Shown here: piece by piece, positions 20,928-31,063 of the stretch
Position numbering within the stretch: position 1 is the stretch's first letter
Layout of the letters: each line of letters opens with the position of its first letter
Assembly: GCF_015706575.1 (NCBI RefSeq)
Contig: NW_024037064.1
Span: 6,013,427-6,077,426 of the forward strand
Direction: 5' to 3'
Source: Patiria miniata
Taxonomy: Eukaryota > Echinodermata > Asteroidea > Valvatida > Asterinidae
DNA: 64,000 nucleotides
Made by a program: the position numbers and the translations under genes
Notes under the pieces: generated by a model
What the model saw: only the letters and a program-made list of their open reading frames with translations
Database searches by the model: none
Told to the model about the DNA's origin: nothing

Positions 20928-22374
20928 ACCTCCGTTCGTACACTCCGAGCATGTCTATTTTCACAGGCAATCGTACACGGAATAAACCACACCACCGTTG
21001 GAATTTTTTATATCAATTTGAAAAGGAAGAGTTATACTACACAAAAGACAGGACAATTCGGCAAGGTTAGTGGTAAGTACCGCGATAATATGGCAACCCA
21101 TCCTACCAAACTAGTTTTGGCGACATTTTCAATAAACAGGTATACTGTCATAGATAGAGGGCAGGGTTTTGATTTTTTTTGAGGGAATTTCGGGGGTAAA
21201 ATGACGATGACAGCGCTGCGCAACAACACGTGGCCCGAAAATAAAGATGGCGATCACCGCTCGATGAACCGTGAGCGGGCACGCACTGAATCGCAAGGCA
21301 CAAACCGCGCAGGAAAATCGTGATTTCTAACCAAAGAATTGCAAAACGGGTGTCATTAGAATTGAGGAAAGTCTGCTTTTGATTGTAAAGGTGATTTTTG
21401 AACAATACAAAAAAAATTTGACTCTAATTTGATCAAAACAAAACAGGGGCCCTACACTTCGTGATCGCCGCATTCTTTCTGCTCGATATGCCGGAGTAAC
21501 TTGGTGCCCAACTCATCGCCTTTTTTTTTTTTGTACTACTAGTCTCGGTAATCGTTATCTGTAGGACCCATGGTTAAAGAACTCACCAAAACAGCTGACT
21601 CAATGACACTCAAAAGTGACATACAAGTAGGGGCCTACACTAGGGTGGTCGGCCTTTTTGGTGTTTTTTTTCCAAACACAGTCGTTTTCCTAGCTGGAGT
21701 TACCCAGCCCTAAATTTTATCATTGGGTTGTCATTAGGGCTGGAGGAAGTTTTTCACTTCACACACCGAACCACCAGTCACACTTGCCAACTGCATGGCG
21801 CCAGTCAGTGGCCGTGTCTCACACGCACACAGCCCTGTTTGACCTCAGTTTCTTGTCCCGAGGTCGTGCATGCGTGGCCCAAAAGCGTACGCGAGGTTTT
21901 ACAAGATTTATGCGAGACTAAAGAAAACACAAAAAGTGCCTGGATACATGTACTGTTTGGCCAAGATGGCTAAATATGTGAAAAGTTCAAATCGTGTGCT
22001 TTATTTTGATACCAAAAATAACTGCTTTTGCCAAATATAAAGTGTTGTCAGGGCCTGTCGAACAAAATCATATTTTTTATCAATAAACATGACAAAAGCG
22101 AGGGCCGATAGTTTTTAGGTGTACATTGGATTCTTTAAAACACGCTCAAAGATTCATAGAGGAAGGTATACGCTTCATTTTCATGTGAAACACGTGCAGG
22201 AGACTTCTAATGTTTGGTCCAAATCGCTGGTTAAAAAAAATGAAGACCGTTGCGAGATTGCATGATTTGCAATCACATGTACGCGTGTAAACGAAAGTAA
22301 GTACGCTGACGTACGTTGGCTTGAAAACATTGCGAATAGCACGTGCGAACGTGCAATGAATGACTTATGAATAT

Positions 22375-23264
22375 TGTGGCGTTTTTCCTCCCACAAAATA
22401 TTTTATTGAGTTGCGTGCGGGAGCGGCTCCGCACGCGGTGGGGATTCTATATGGGCGGCGGGTTCTCAACAACCCGGGGGGTGCGTCCGTTTGGGGAAAA
22501 TATATCCCCACTTGCAGGCAAACCCTATTGGACAAGCAAGTAATTGACAATCGGAAACAAGATATAACTTGTACTACTCAATGCATCATTTAATTCGCAC
22601 CAAATGAATCGGAGGTACATGTACCTCCAAGCACAGTTACCTCCAGTCACCTCCAGTTACCTCCGGAGGTGATCAGACCTCCAAATGGTTTCCAAATAAA
22701 TTATTCACAAGATTTCTGGCTTATATTCTCTCCTAAATTTCACCTAAAATATGCGGACTTTGGATAACTGTGCGCTGAATTACCCCAAGCTAGACTTGCC
22801 CTAAATTAAATAGCTGGGAAAAGTGTCACGATATAAATAACACTATTTTCTACTCACAATATTAGTTGTGGAGATCAGCGCACGTCCGCTCAAAGTGACA
22901 GCAAAATGGCAAGTGAAGTGCGCCGCGCCTACGGCGTACGCGTAACCAAGCTCCTTAGCAACTTTAAAATACGCGCTATAAATTTGGCTTCAGTAAGCGC
23001 CCAACTATGCGGTTTGTGCATGCAGTGCAATGCCAATGCGCCCAATTCTGCGCCGCACACTAAAAGAGCCCAACGCGCAACAGCACTTTCGCTGGTACCC
23101 TGTACCGCCAAGCACTCATGCTTGCACGCTATGTACATTTTATGTGCGCAGCTAAAAACGCCCAATCTCTAATTTCTATCGCCCAATGAAGACCAGCTGC
23201 CAGAACTAAAGAGAATCGCCGCGTGAGAAGTAAGTCATGAAAGTGTTTACCAATTTGCGCTACA
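22375..23264 (-). repeat. 3' LTR of the gypsy element
   Basis: 890 bp, TG...CA ends read on either strand (TGTGGC to GCTACA on the plus strand). Nearly identical to 30173-31063. A purine-rich stretch (GAGTGGGG on the minus strand, about 23267-23276) adjoins its inner edge as a short polypurine tract. Positions 22611-22682 hold seven GGAGGT/ACCTCC hexamers. Confidence 0.93.
22611..22682. promoter_or_regulatory. Array of ACCTCC/GGAGGT hexamers in the LTR
   Basis: Seven hexamers in 72 bp: two GGAGGT and five ACCTCC, including the palindromes GGAGGTACATGTACCTCC and ACCTCCGGAGGT. The identical array is in the 5' LTR at 30410-30481. Similar pairs occur in the leader and gag start (about 29694-29710, 29885-29952 and 30043-30056). 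This looks like a clustered protein-binding site; the factor is unknown. Confidence 0.55.
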
Positions 23265-23698
23265 TAGCCCCACTCGAAGCCTGAACGGTCCCCGTTCACT
23301 TAGGCTGAAACTCTAACAAGCAAATTGGTTAAAAAGGTGAGGGATAAAGGCAGCAATTATTTTGTGATTAAACAATTCAGCAATTCTAATTCTTTCAAGA
23401 CATTTCCTTAAAAACATTGACTCTATAGCTAATTTCACCGATGACCAGAGTCTGTTGATCCTCAACAAAAACACTTGAACAATGAATTCGTCAACAATTA
23501 TCTGAATTAACAGTAAAACATTAACTGGGACGATAGAGTCCTTATCCGCAACACTTAATATTTCAGAATAAAATAAAAACACTTAGACTCTCTTGTTGAT
23601 TAACAGGTGGCACTAGAGTCCTGATCCGCAACGCGACGAGGAACAATTAATTGAAGTTAAAAGTTAAGTCCAGATAGACGAACTTGAAGACTTTGGAT
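23265..23698 (-). other. Untranslated segment between ORF3 and the 3' LTR
   Basis: Internal non-coding part of the retroelement, with no conserved frame. A short motif, TAGAGTCCTKATCCGCAAC, occurs twice (about 23535-23553 and 23613-23631). Confidence 0.6.
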
Positions 23699-24541
23699 CT
23701 ACTTGCTGCCGGCTTCATACACCCTGGTCCGCGTCACCTCGGAAACCTTGTCGCCGTTGCGGAAATTCGTCTTGGTGACGACCTCTGTCACCTTGGTCAG
23801 GCCGTTGTCGATGGCAATATTGAGCAGGGATGATTTCTTCTTGGTGACCTCCTCTTCTTCGTCTGAGTCCTCGCTTGACTCACTTGACGAGGCCGAGGCT
23901 GTAGGCAGATTTTGCTGTTGAATTTGGCTTTTCAGCCAGGCTAGGGGTTTCCCGCTCACTGGTGCCGAAACCGGGCTAGGTGTCTTGTTGTGGGTGGGCA
24001 GCGGCTCCTCAGCGGTTGCTGGTAGTAAGGATAGTGATGCGGCTGGCGAGATCACCACCTCCTCAGCTACTGGAATGTCCATCTCATTCCAGACACTGCA
24101 TGGTGTAGGCTGAGGAGGTGCCACATGCACCGCTTCTCGTGGTGTGGGTGGAACTGTAGCTGGATATTTAGCTGGAGCATTTACTGTCTCCGGGGGACAG
24201 CTCGCCGTTGCTGCAGGTCTTGCCCTGGGGCTGTAGGACACTTTTGCGATATCCCTCCGCTCCATCCAACGGTGACTGTGTGGTAGCTGCCCCTGAGGGC
24301 TGCTTGAAAAATGGAGGTCATCCATGTGTTTCGGATGTACCCTTCTGTAGTGTCTGCGAAGGTTGTCCCGCCGTTTAGACTGGAATTCACACCTCTGGCA
24401 GTCGAGGTATCTGGGTGGGCCATGGCAATCTTGCAGATGCCGGTAGAGACTTCGTCTCTGCAAGAATACTTTCGGGCACTTGTTGCACCTCAGCAACCTG
24501 CTCTCGTCCAGATCGTCTGGAGTGGTCATTGGTAATGGCAT
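23699..24541 (-). CDS. Retroelement ORF3: two-finger C2H2 protein
   Basis: 280 aa, starting 53 bp after the pol stop. Two adjacent zinc fingers of the form C-x2-C-x12-H-x4-H lie near the N-terminus (from LRCNKCPKVF and from LDCQRCEFQS), with basic residues at the second finger's recognition helix (KRRDNLRRH). A long Pro/Ser/Thr-rich middle and an acidic stretch (EDSDEEEE) near residue 225 follow. It lies wholly inside the LTRs and on the gag-pol strand, so it belongs to the element, not to the host. An extra 3' frame for a DNA-binding-type protein is unusual for gypsy elements. It may act on the element's own DNA or RNA (inference), or derive from a captured host zinc-finger exon. Confidence 0.85.
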   Translation of the reverse strand: MPLPMTTPDDLDESRLLRCNKCPKVFLQRRSLYRHLQDCHGPPRYLDCQRCEFQSKRRDNLRRHYRRVHPKHMDDLHFSSSPQGQLPHSHRWMERRDIAKVSYSPRARPAATASCPPETVNAPAKYPATVPPTPREAVHVAPPQPTPCSVWNEMDIPVAEEVVISPAASLSLLPATAEEPLPTHNKTPSPVSAPVSGKPLAWLKSQIQQQNLPTASASSSESSEDSDEEEEVTKKKSSLLNIAIDNGLTKVTEVVTKTNFRNGDKVSEVTRTRVYEAGSK

Positions 24542-24594
24542 AGTCTGAAATAAGAAACAAGAAGAAGAGAGGGTTTAGTAACATTCATCACCCT

Positions 24595-27500
24595 CTAACA
24601 ATCCCTGTACCTCTTGGGTACTCTACGATTTCTTACTGGCAACTGCCGTCGTTTTACAGGAGGTACACCGCTCATCAAATCGGAGGGTTTCATAGAAGAT
24701 TTTGGAGGGGTCCTCACCCACTCATTCAATGCCGCAATGTTTTCTTCAGATTCACATTCCTGAGTTCCCTCATTGACATTGTTAATTACCTCCATGGAAG
24801 CGGCTTCAACCGGCTCTTCCATGGCCTCACTCTCATTTCCTGACTCATTATCTACACACTCAATAGATCTGTCTTGGGGAGGGATTTCCATCCGCTCATT
24901 ACTGATTTCTTCATGCTCACTTATTAGGCTTTCGTGCCTGGGTTCAGTCCAATTTTCAAGGGTTTTGCCCTCATACAGTTTCAGCCGGTCAAAGTGCACT
25001 ACTTTTGTCCGTGCCCTTTTACTCTTTTGGAGTCGGAACACTACATCCGAAAGTTTATCAACTATCAGATACGGGCCCTGCCAACGACTTTCTAGTTTTG
25101 GACAGACTCCCTTCCTCTTAGCTGGGTTATAAACCCAAACAAAATCTCCTTTGTTCAGCGGTTTGCCAGACACATTTCGGTCGTAGCCTCGCTTCTGTCT
25201 TCTCGTACTGGATTTAAGATGCTCACGAGCCCGATCGTGAGCACTCGTTAGTCTTGTTCGTAACTCTTCTGCATAATCCAAGTCGCCACTCGCAGGGTGC
25301 TCGAGGTGAACAGTCAACAGATCAATCGGCAAAGCCGTTTCCCTGCCCAACATCATCATGTTGGGTGTCTCTCCTGTGCTTTCCTGCGGAGTGGATCGAT
25401 ATGCAAATGTTGCATATGGCAACTGCAAATCCCAATCCTTTTGCTGCCTGTGAGGCTCTATCATGGTTGCAACCATGTTGATGAGGGTTCGATTGAACCT
25501 CTCTATCAGTCCATCGGATTTTGGATTATAGGGTGTGGTTCGTGTTTTGTGTATACCGAGTGTACGGCACACTTCACCAAACACGTTTGCTTCAAAGTTT
25601 CTTCCCTGATCAGAGTGAAGTTCTGCAGGGACCCCATATCGGCAAATAAACTGGGTGACAAGGACCTTGGCAACTGTTTGTGCTGTTGTGTCCACAAGTG
25701 GATATGCTTCGATCCACTTTGTAAAATAATCGCCCACTACCAGTATCCAACGATTCCCATCGTCGGTGATTGGTAGCGGGCCGATTATGTCCAGTGCTAC
25801 TCTTTCCATTGGATAGCCAACTGGAACCTGCTGTAACGGTGCTTTGTTCCGCTTAGGTGGTGATTTCCTCTTTGCGCATCGTTCACACTTCCTGAGGAAG
25901 GAACGGACATCTGCGCGCATGCCACACCAGTAGTAGCGACACTTTACTCTGGCCAGTGTTCGCTTAAACCCAAGGTGTCCACTTGTTTTTCCTGCATGCA
26001 GTTCTTCCGTCACCGCTTTTCGTAGCGACTCAGGAAGTACAATTTTCCATTTCAGTTCCTTGCCATCATCAGACTCCCACCTGGTGTATAGTACATCATT
26101 GTTGATGTGTAACTGATCCCAATGGCGCCAATAGGTCTTGATGGAAATTGACTTCCCAGAAACGGTGTTCCATTCTGGCCTTTCTGTTGAATCTCTTTTG
26201 GCCTGGATTACCCAAGAAGTGGAGGAATCCTCTAGTTGGGCCTGCGTTATGGCTTCATTGGTTATTTCTGGCTGTACCTTTGTTATTCGAACCACACTCT
26301 CGTGTACTGCCGTTTCTGACTCATTCTCTAGAGTCCTTCCGCATTGTCTACATGGTTGCCTAGATAGGCCGTCTGCATTGGAATGTTTCAAGCCTGGTCG
26401 ATGTACAATTGTATAATCGTACTCGCCAATGACTTCCAACCACCTAGCCAACTGACCTTCTGGGTTGCGAAAGTTGATAAGCCATCTCAAGGAGGCATGA
26501 TCGGTTCGGATGATTATCTTCCGTCCGTACAAATACTGCTTGAACTGTCGTAAGAAGAAGATCACTGCGAGTAGTTCTCGCCGCGTCACACAATAATTCC
26601 GCTCGGGTTTAGATAGGGTTCTGCTAGCATATGCAATCACCCTTTCACTCCCTTCTTGAGTTTGTGAGAGCACAGCCCCAATTCCATCCCCACTAGCATC
26701 AGTGTCCAGTATATACTGGCCCTCTGGCTTGGGGTAGGCTAATATTGGTGCCTCTTGCAGACACTTCTTGAGGGTCTCAAATGACCTCTCACAATCTGAG
26801 TCCCATATGAAATCCCGAGACTTCTCGGTAAGTTTGTGCAGGGGCTTTGCTATGTCTGCAAAATTTCTGATGAAGCGCCGGTAATAAGAGGCCAGTCCCA
26901 CAAAACTTCTAACCTCTTTGACGTTACCAGGCGTTGGCCAGTCTCGAATGGACTTGGTTTTGTCTGGATCAGTGGCGATGCCACTCTCCGATACTACATG
27001 ACCTAAATACCTCACTGTTTTCTGAAACAGGAAGCATTTTGCTGGCTTTAGTTTCAGGTTTGCCTTTCTGAAGCGACTGAACACTTCTTTCAGGCGATCC
27101 AATTCCTCGGTGACCGTTTTCCCATACACAATCACATCATCGAGGTACACAAGCAGTGTCTGCCACTGCAACCCTGCGACTACTCTTTCCATTAACCGTT
27201 CAAATGTGGCCGGGGCGTTGCTGAGCCCAAAGGGCATTACTTTCCAATTGAACAAGCCTCCTCTGACCACAAATGCAGTCTTTTGTTTCGCTTCGTCATC
27301 AAGCTCAACCTGCCAATATCCGGAGGATAGGTCTAATGTGGAGAACCATTTCGCTCCGGACAGGGCGTCTAGGGAGTCATCTATCCTTGGAACAGGATAT
27401 GCATCTTTTATTGTAACTGAGTTTAGCCCTCGATAATCCACACAAAATCTTTTTGTGCCATCTTTCTTAGCAACAAGAACCACATTCGAAGCCCAAGGGC

Positions 27501-28695
27501 TTTCAGATGGTTCTATGATTCCTCTTTCTACAAGACCTTCAACCTGTCGGGATATTTCTTGTTGATTGCATTCAGGTTGTCTTCGCAACCGCTGCTTCAT
27601 AGGTCGGGCAGTGCCCGTATCGATGGTGTGTTTCACCAGGTTGGTCTGACCTTGATCGGATTCACCCTTGGAGAACACATCACCAAACTCAATTAGGAGT
27701 CTCTTGACCTCGTCGTGATAACGAGGCTCTAAATTCTCAACGCTTCTGTCGTAGAGTTCTCTGAGATGTAGTGGGACGTGCACTCCCATGGTAGAGTCCT
27801 GCTTGCACTCAGTTTCAATGTCACTTTCCTTCACTTCTGTGAGGACTCCAGCTGTAGTCCCACAGCGGAGTACCCGTTTGTTTCTACTTGGGTTTAATAC
27901 CCTTAGTCCAACTGTGTCTTGGTCAGTCCTTACAAGTGTTCTAGCTAACACCAAGCCTCTTTGGGCAAGCTCTCCACCATTGGCTATTGGCTCTATTATT
28001 CCAAGTTTGGCAATCCACTCTTGGTTGGACTTTACATGCCCCAGCACTATAGCTTCATGCCCAGGTGGTATAGTAGTGGTTGTGTCCACCACTACCCGAT
28101 AACAGAACGAGGACCCAACTCGATCTGTACAACGGATCTTTTCACCATGGATGTGTAAGGATAAATCATTAAGATCTAATACTCCTCCGGTCGGGAGAAG
28201 ATAATCCATGCCCAGAATTCCTGGGATCGGCAAATCGGCCACTATTGCCTTAACAAGAGCAACTGTGTGGCCAACCTCAATGTCAACTTCAACTGTACCC
28301 ATTATGTTGCCCATAAGGCTACCTCCAGCCTGACGAACTTGAATATGGCTTGTGTTTAATTTGGGTCGTTTTTCCATAGGGATCTGGGAGTAAACAGACT
28401 TCGATATAATCGTGTCTGTCGACCCTGTATCTACCAGAAATTGTACACTGATAGATCTTAACACCCCTCGTACAAATAACCCTTCTTTGGGTTCCTCTAG
28501 GGGAACCGAGTTTGTTTCCCGTTTTTCTAACTCTGGTTTGGATTCTGTCCTCTCTGGGGGACAACTGGTTGACCCATTTTCTGGAATAGCGGTCTTTCCA
28601 TGGGTCCCGTGGTAGACCGCCCGGCGTTTCCCGAACGATTTCTCGGGGAGGGACACTTTCTTGCAAAATGCCCCCATCCTCCGCAATTGTAACAA
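24595..28695 (-). CDS. pol: Retroelement pol polyprotein
   Basis: An uninterrupted frame of 1366 codons. Domains in order: aspartic protease (VDTGST), reverse transcriptase with the catalytic YLDDVIV, RNase H (DTDASGDGIGAVLS), the zinc-binding HHCC part of integrase (ending CERCAKRK), an integrase core with a D,D-35-E type arrangement (LDIIGPLP, HSDQGRNFE, SDGLIERFNRT), and a C-terminal GPY/F module (RWQGPYLIVDKL). No chromodomain. The protease-RT-RH-IN order places it in Ty3/gypsy (Metaviridae). It overlaps the end of gag by about 170 bp in the -1 frame, as expected for families that make Gag-Pol by ribosomal frameshifting. The upstream boundary of the mature product is not known. Confidence 0.95.
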   Translation of the reverse strand: MLQLRRMGAFCKKVSLPEKSFGKRRAVYHGTHGKTAIPENGSTSCPPERTESKPELEKRETNSVPLEEPKEGLFVRGVLRSISVQFLVDTGSTDTIISKSVYSQIPMEKRPKLNTSHIQVRQAGGSLMGNIMGTVEVDIEVGHTVALVKAIVADLPIPGILGMDYLLPTGGVLDLNDLSLHIHGEKIRCTDRVGSSFCYRVVVDTTTTIPPGHEAIVLGHVKSNQEWIAKLGIIEPIANGGELAQRGLVLARTLVRTDQDTVGLRVLNPSRNKRVLRCGTTAGVLTEVKESDIETECKQDSTMGVHVPLHLRELYDRSVENLEPRYHDEVKRLLIEFGDVFSKGESDQGQTNLVKHTIDTGTARPMKQRLRRQPECNQQEISRQVEGLVERGIIEPSESPWASNVVLVAKKDGTKRFCVDYRGLNSVTIKDAYPVPRIDDSLDALSGAKWFSTLDLSSGYWQVELDDEAKQKTAFVVRGGLFNWKVMPFGLSNAPATFERLMERVVAGLQWQTLLVYLDDVIVYGKTVTEELDRLKEVFSRFRKANLKLKPAKCFLFQKTVRYLGHVVSESGIATDPDKTKSIRDWPTPGNVKEVRSFVGLASYYRRFIRNFADIAKPLHKLTEKSRDFIWDSDCERSFETLKKCLQEAPILAYPKPEGQYILDTDASGDGIGAVLSQTQEGSERVIAYASRTLSKPERNYCVTRRELLAVIFFLRQFKQYLYGRKIIIRTDHASLRWLINFRNPEGQLARWLEVIGEYDYTIVHRPGLKHSNADGLSRQPCRQCGRTLENESETAVHESVVRITKVQPEITNEAITQAQLEDSSTSWVIQAKRDSTERPEWNTVSGKSISIKTYWRHWDQLHINNDVLYTRWESDDGKELKWKIVLPESLRKAVTEELHAGKTSGHLGFKRTLARVKCRYYWCGMRADVRSFLRKCERCAKRKSPPKRNKAPLQQVPVGYPMERVALDIIGPLPITDDGNRWILVVGDYFTKWIEAYPLVDTTAQTVAKVLVTQFICRYGVPAELHSDQGRNFEANVFGEVCRTLGIHKTRTTPYNPKSDGLIERFNRTLINMVATMIEPHRQQKDWDLQLPYATFAYRSTPQESTGETPNMMMLGRETALPIDLLTVHLEHPASGDLDYAEELRTRLTSAHDRAREHLKSSTRRQKRGYDRNVSGKPLNKGDFVWVYNPAKRKGVCPKLESRWQGPYLIVDKLSDVVFRLQKSKRARTKVVHFDRLKLYEGKTLENWTEPRHESLISEHEEISNERMEIPPQDRSIECVDNESGNESEAMEEPVEAASMEVINNVNEGTQECESEENIAALNEWVRTPPKSSMKPSDLMSGVPPVKRRQLPVRNRRVPKRYRDC

Positions 28696-29966
28696 GTCAA
28701 CACCTCTGATTGTGTAGCGCCTCCAATGTGTACCTCACTATGAGGTATTCCCATCGGTTGGGGCGCCTCACTCACTGTCTGGAATTTATCCTTATCTGAG
28801 CGAAATGCTTGTTTAGCTGGTCCCAACTGTGGGTTTCCCTTGTTTTCACTCGCTCTACAGTATTTGGGTTTTCTTGGCGATGGATCTCTCTCAGCTTCCA
28901 TTCGCTCAAAGTTTTCTGTTGCCAATGCAGCTCTGATTGATTCGTCAAGGGTTTGGGGCCTCGCCCTAAATATGCCCTCTCTGATTGACTGGTGTTCAAT
29001 GGCATCAGCAAAGTGGACCCGTGCTAGACGGTCCCGTCCACTTTCATCGAACTCGGGGTAGGCTAGGGCCACTAGCTCCATTATTGCCTGCCCCAACTCT
29101 CTCAGGGATTCTTTCTGACCCTGTCTGCGCGTTCGCAATTCCATTAAGAAATTTTCGGCCATTTGTCCCGGCCCGAATTGCGCTTCGAGTTGATCTATCA
29201 ATTCTTTATACTGGAGTTGTCCGCTTTCTCGGTTACAACGCCCTAGCACTTTCAGTGCTGCTCCTTTTAAGCTAGCTGCTAAAAACACAGCCGATTGTGC
29301 ATTGCTCCAGCCGTTCGCTGTTGCACATGCTTCAAAGTGCTGACGGTAGTCTTTCCAGGGACTTTTTCCGTCAAATCTATCCGGCATTATATTCGGCCGA
29401 CCACCACGTCCGGTCATTGGATGCAATCCAATTTCATCTCTCTGTCCTGTCCGTACAGGCTCTGAGACTACGGGACGAGGTGTGGAGGTCACAGGCCCTC
29501 CATAACCTTTAACCTGAGGACCTCTTATAGCCACACGGCTGTTTTGATCCTCACTTTGTCTGTCTTTGCTACTACATTGCATGACTGTATTTGTTGTTAG
29601 GGGCACCGTAGGACTGATCCCAGTCGCATACCCCGACGTTTGGAGCTTCAACTCCCCCATTAAATCTTTGAATTTCACCTCTGGATCATCCTGCACCTCC
29701 GGGAGGTGCAATCCAGGCATTTCAACATTATTCCGATTTATAATCGGTTTATCTACTTTGTTCGGCTGGACTTTCTTATCCAACGCCATGCTTCTAAGTG
29801 TGTATCGGAGCTGCTCTTCCTGCAGCTGAATTTCTTTTTCCAGCTCCTCTAATCTCATTGATATGAAATTAGGGGCGGTTCCATGGGGAGGTACACCACT
29901 CTCACCTCCGGAGGTGACTGTACCCGAACCTGATATGACCTCTCTGGAGGTCCTGTGGTCCGCCAT
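28527..29966 (-). CDS. gag: Retroelement gag
   Basis: The frame is open from 30026, but the likely start is the ATG at 29966 (MADHRTSREV), because the preceding part looks like leader. The N-terminal region has a predicted coiled segment (LEELEKEIQLQEEQL). The middle has a capsid-like retrotransposon Gag region (PDRFDGKSPWKDYRQHFEAC through the LRELGQAIMEL stretch). The C-terminal part carries one CCHC zinc knuckle (CYNCGGWGHFARKC) for RNA binding. It builds the cytoplasmic particle in which reverse transcription takes place. Confidence 0.92.
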   Translation of the reverse strand: MADHRTSREVISGSGTVTSGGESGVPPHGTAPNFISMRLEELEKEIQLQEEQLRYTLRSMALDKKVQPNKVDKPIINRNNVEMPGLHLPEVQDDPEVKFKDLMGELKLQTSGYATGISPTVPLTTNTVMQCSSKDRQSEDQNSRVAIRGPQVKGYGGPVTSTPRPVVSEPVRTGQRDEIGLHPMTGRGGRPNIMPDRFDGKSPWKDYRQHFEACATANGWSNAQSAVFLAASLKGAALKVLGRCNRESGQLQYKELIDQLEAQFGPGQMAENFLMELRTRRQGQKESLRELGQAIMELVALAYPEFDESGRDRLARVHFADAIEHQSIREGIFRARPQTLDESIRAALATENFERMEAERDPSPRKPKYCRASENKGNPQLGPAKQAFRSDKDKFQTVSEAPQPMGIPHSEVHIGGATQSEVLTCYNCGGWGHFARKCPSPRNRSGNAGRSTTGPMERPLFQKMGQPVVPQRGQNPNQS

Positions 29967-30150
29967 AATATCCCAAGCCCCTTTTATTTGTACACACAAC
30001 TGCAAAATAATTCTCAAATAACACACACTCTATATAGCACCTCCGGCGGAGGTACACAAATCAGTGAGGCGCTCACACTCGGAAGAGGTAAGCAAACACA
30101 CACACAAAAATACAACTACTTGCCTACCAATACTAAATTTTTCCCTACAA

Positions 30151-30170
30151 GAATCCCACTTCTGACACCA
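30151..30170 (-). promoter_or_regulatory. Primer-binding site, tRNA-Leu type
   Basis: On the minus strand TGGTGTCAGAAGTGGGATTC begins 2 bp inside the 5' LTR. Its plus-strand complement equals the 3' end of a eukaryotic tRNA-Leu including CCA. It primes minus-strand DNA synthesis in this family. Confidence 0.85.
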
Positions 30171-30172
30171 TT

Positions 30173-31063
30173 TGTGGCGTTCTTCCCTCCCACAAATTAT
30201 TTTATTGAGTTGCGCGCGGGAGCGGCTCCGCACGCGGTGGGGATTCTATATGGGCGGCGGGTTCTCAACAACCCGGGGGGTGCGTCCGTTTGGGGAAAAT
30301 ATATCCCCACTTGCAGGCAAACCCTATTGGACAAGCAAGTAATTGACAATCGGAAACAAGATATAACTTGTACTACTCAATGCATCATTTAATTCGCACC
30401 AAATGAATCGGAGGTACATGTACCTCCAAGCACAGTTACCTCCAGTCACCTCCAGTTACCTCCGGAGGTGATCAGACCTCCAAATGGTTTCCAAATAAAT
30501 TATTCACAAGATTTCTGGCTTATATTCTCTCCTAAATTTCACCTAAAATATGCGGACTTTGGATAACTGTGCGCTGAATTACCCCAAGCTAGACTTGCCC
30601 TAAATTAAATAGCTGGGAAAAGTGTCACGATATAAATAACACTATTTTCTACTCACAATATTAGTTGTGGAGATCAGCGCACGTCCGCTCAAAGTGACAG
30701 CAAAATGGCAAGTGAAGTGCGCCGCGCCTACGGCGTACGCGTAACCAAGCTCCTTAGCAACTTTAAAATACGCGCTATAAATTTGGCTTCAGTAAGCGCC
30801 CAACTATGCGGTTTGTGCATGCAGTGCAATGCCAATGCGCCCAATTCTGCGCCGCACACTAAAAGAGCCCAACGCGCAACAGCACTTTCGCTGGTACCCT
30901 GTACCGCCAAGCACTCATGCTTGCACGCTATGTACATTTTATGTGCGCAGCTAAAAACGCCCAATCTCTAATTTCTATCGCCCAATGAAGACCAGCTGCC
31001 AGAACTAAAGAGAATCGCCGCGTGAGAAGTAAGTCATGAAAGTGTTTACCAATTTGCGCTACA
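30173..31063 (-). repeat. 5' LTR of the gypsy element
   Basis: 891 bp. It differs from the other LTR at about four positions, all within its first 45 bp as read on the plus strand (the edge next to the primer-binding site). The remaining 840 bp or so look identical. It carries the element's promoter, expected in its high-coordinate half; no clear TATA box is seen. Confidence 0.93.

Larger units (their letters stand above)
22375..31063 (-). mobile_element. Ty3/gypsy LTR retrotransposon, looks whole
   Basis: An 8,689-bp element on the minus strand, flanked by the 4-bp target duplication ATAT (22371-22374 and 31064-31067). Order in its own direction: 5' LTR, primer-binding site matching tRNA-Leu, gag, pol (protease, reverse transcriptase, RNase H, integrase with a GPY/F end) and a third reading frame for a C2H2 protein, then the 3' LTR. 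The reading frames are long and uninterrupted, and the LTRs differ at about four positions, all near one end. The insertion is therefore very young. Unit B shows the pre-insertion site at about 59690-59700. There is no envelope and no chromodomain. Confidence 0.95.

Noticed and set aside
23699-24541. Zinc-finger frame as a host gene
   Set aside because: It lies between pol and the 3' LTR on the element's strand and inside the target duplication, so it is part of the retroelement.
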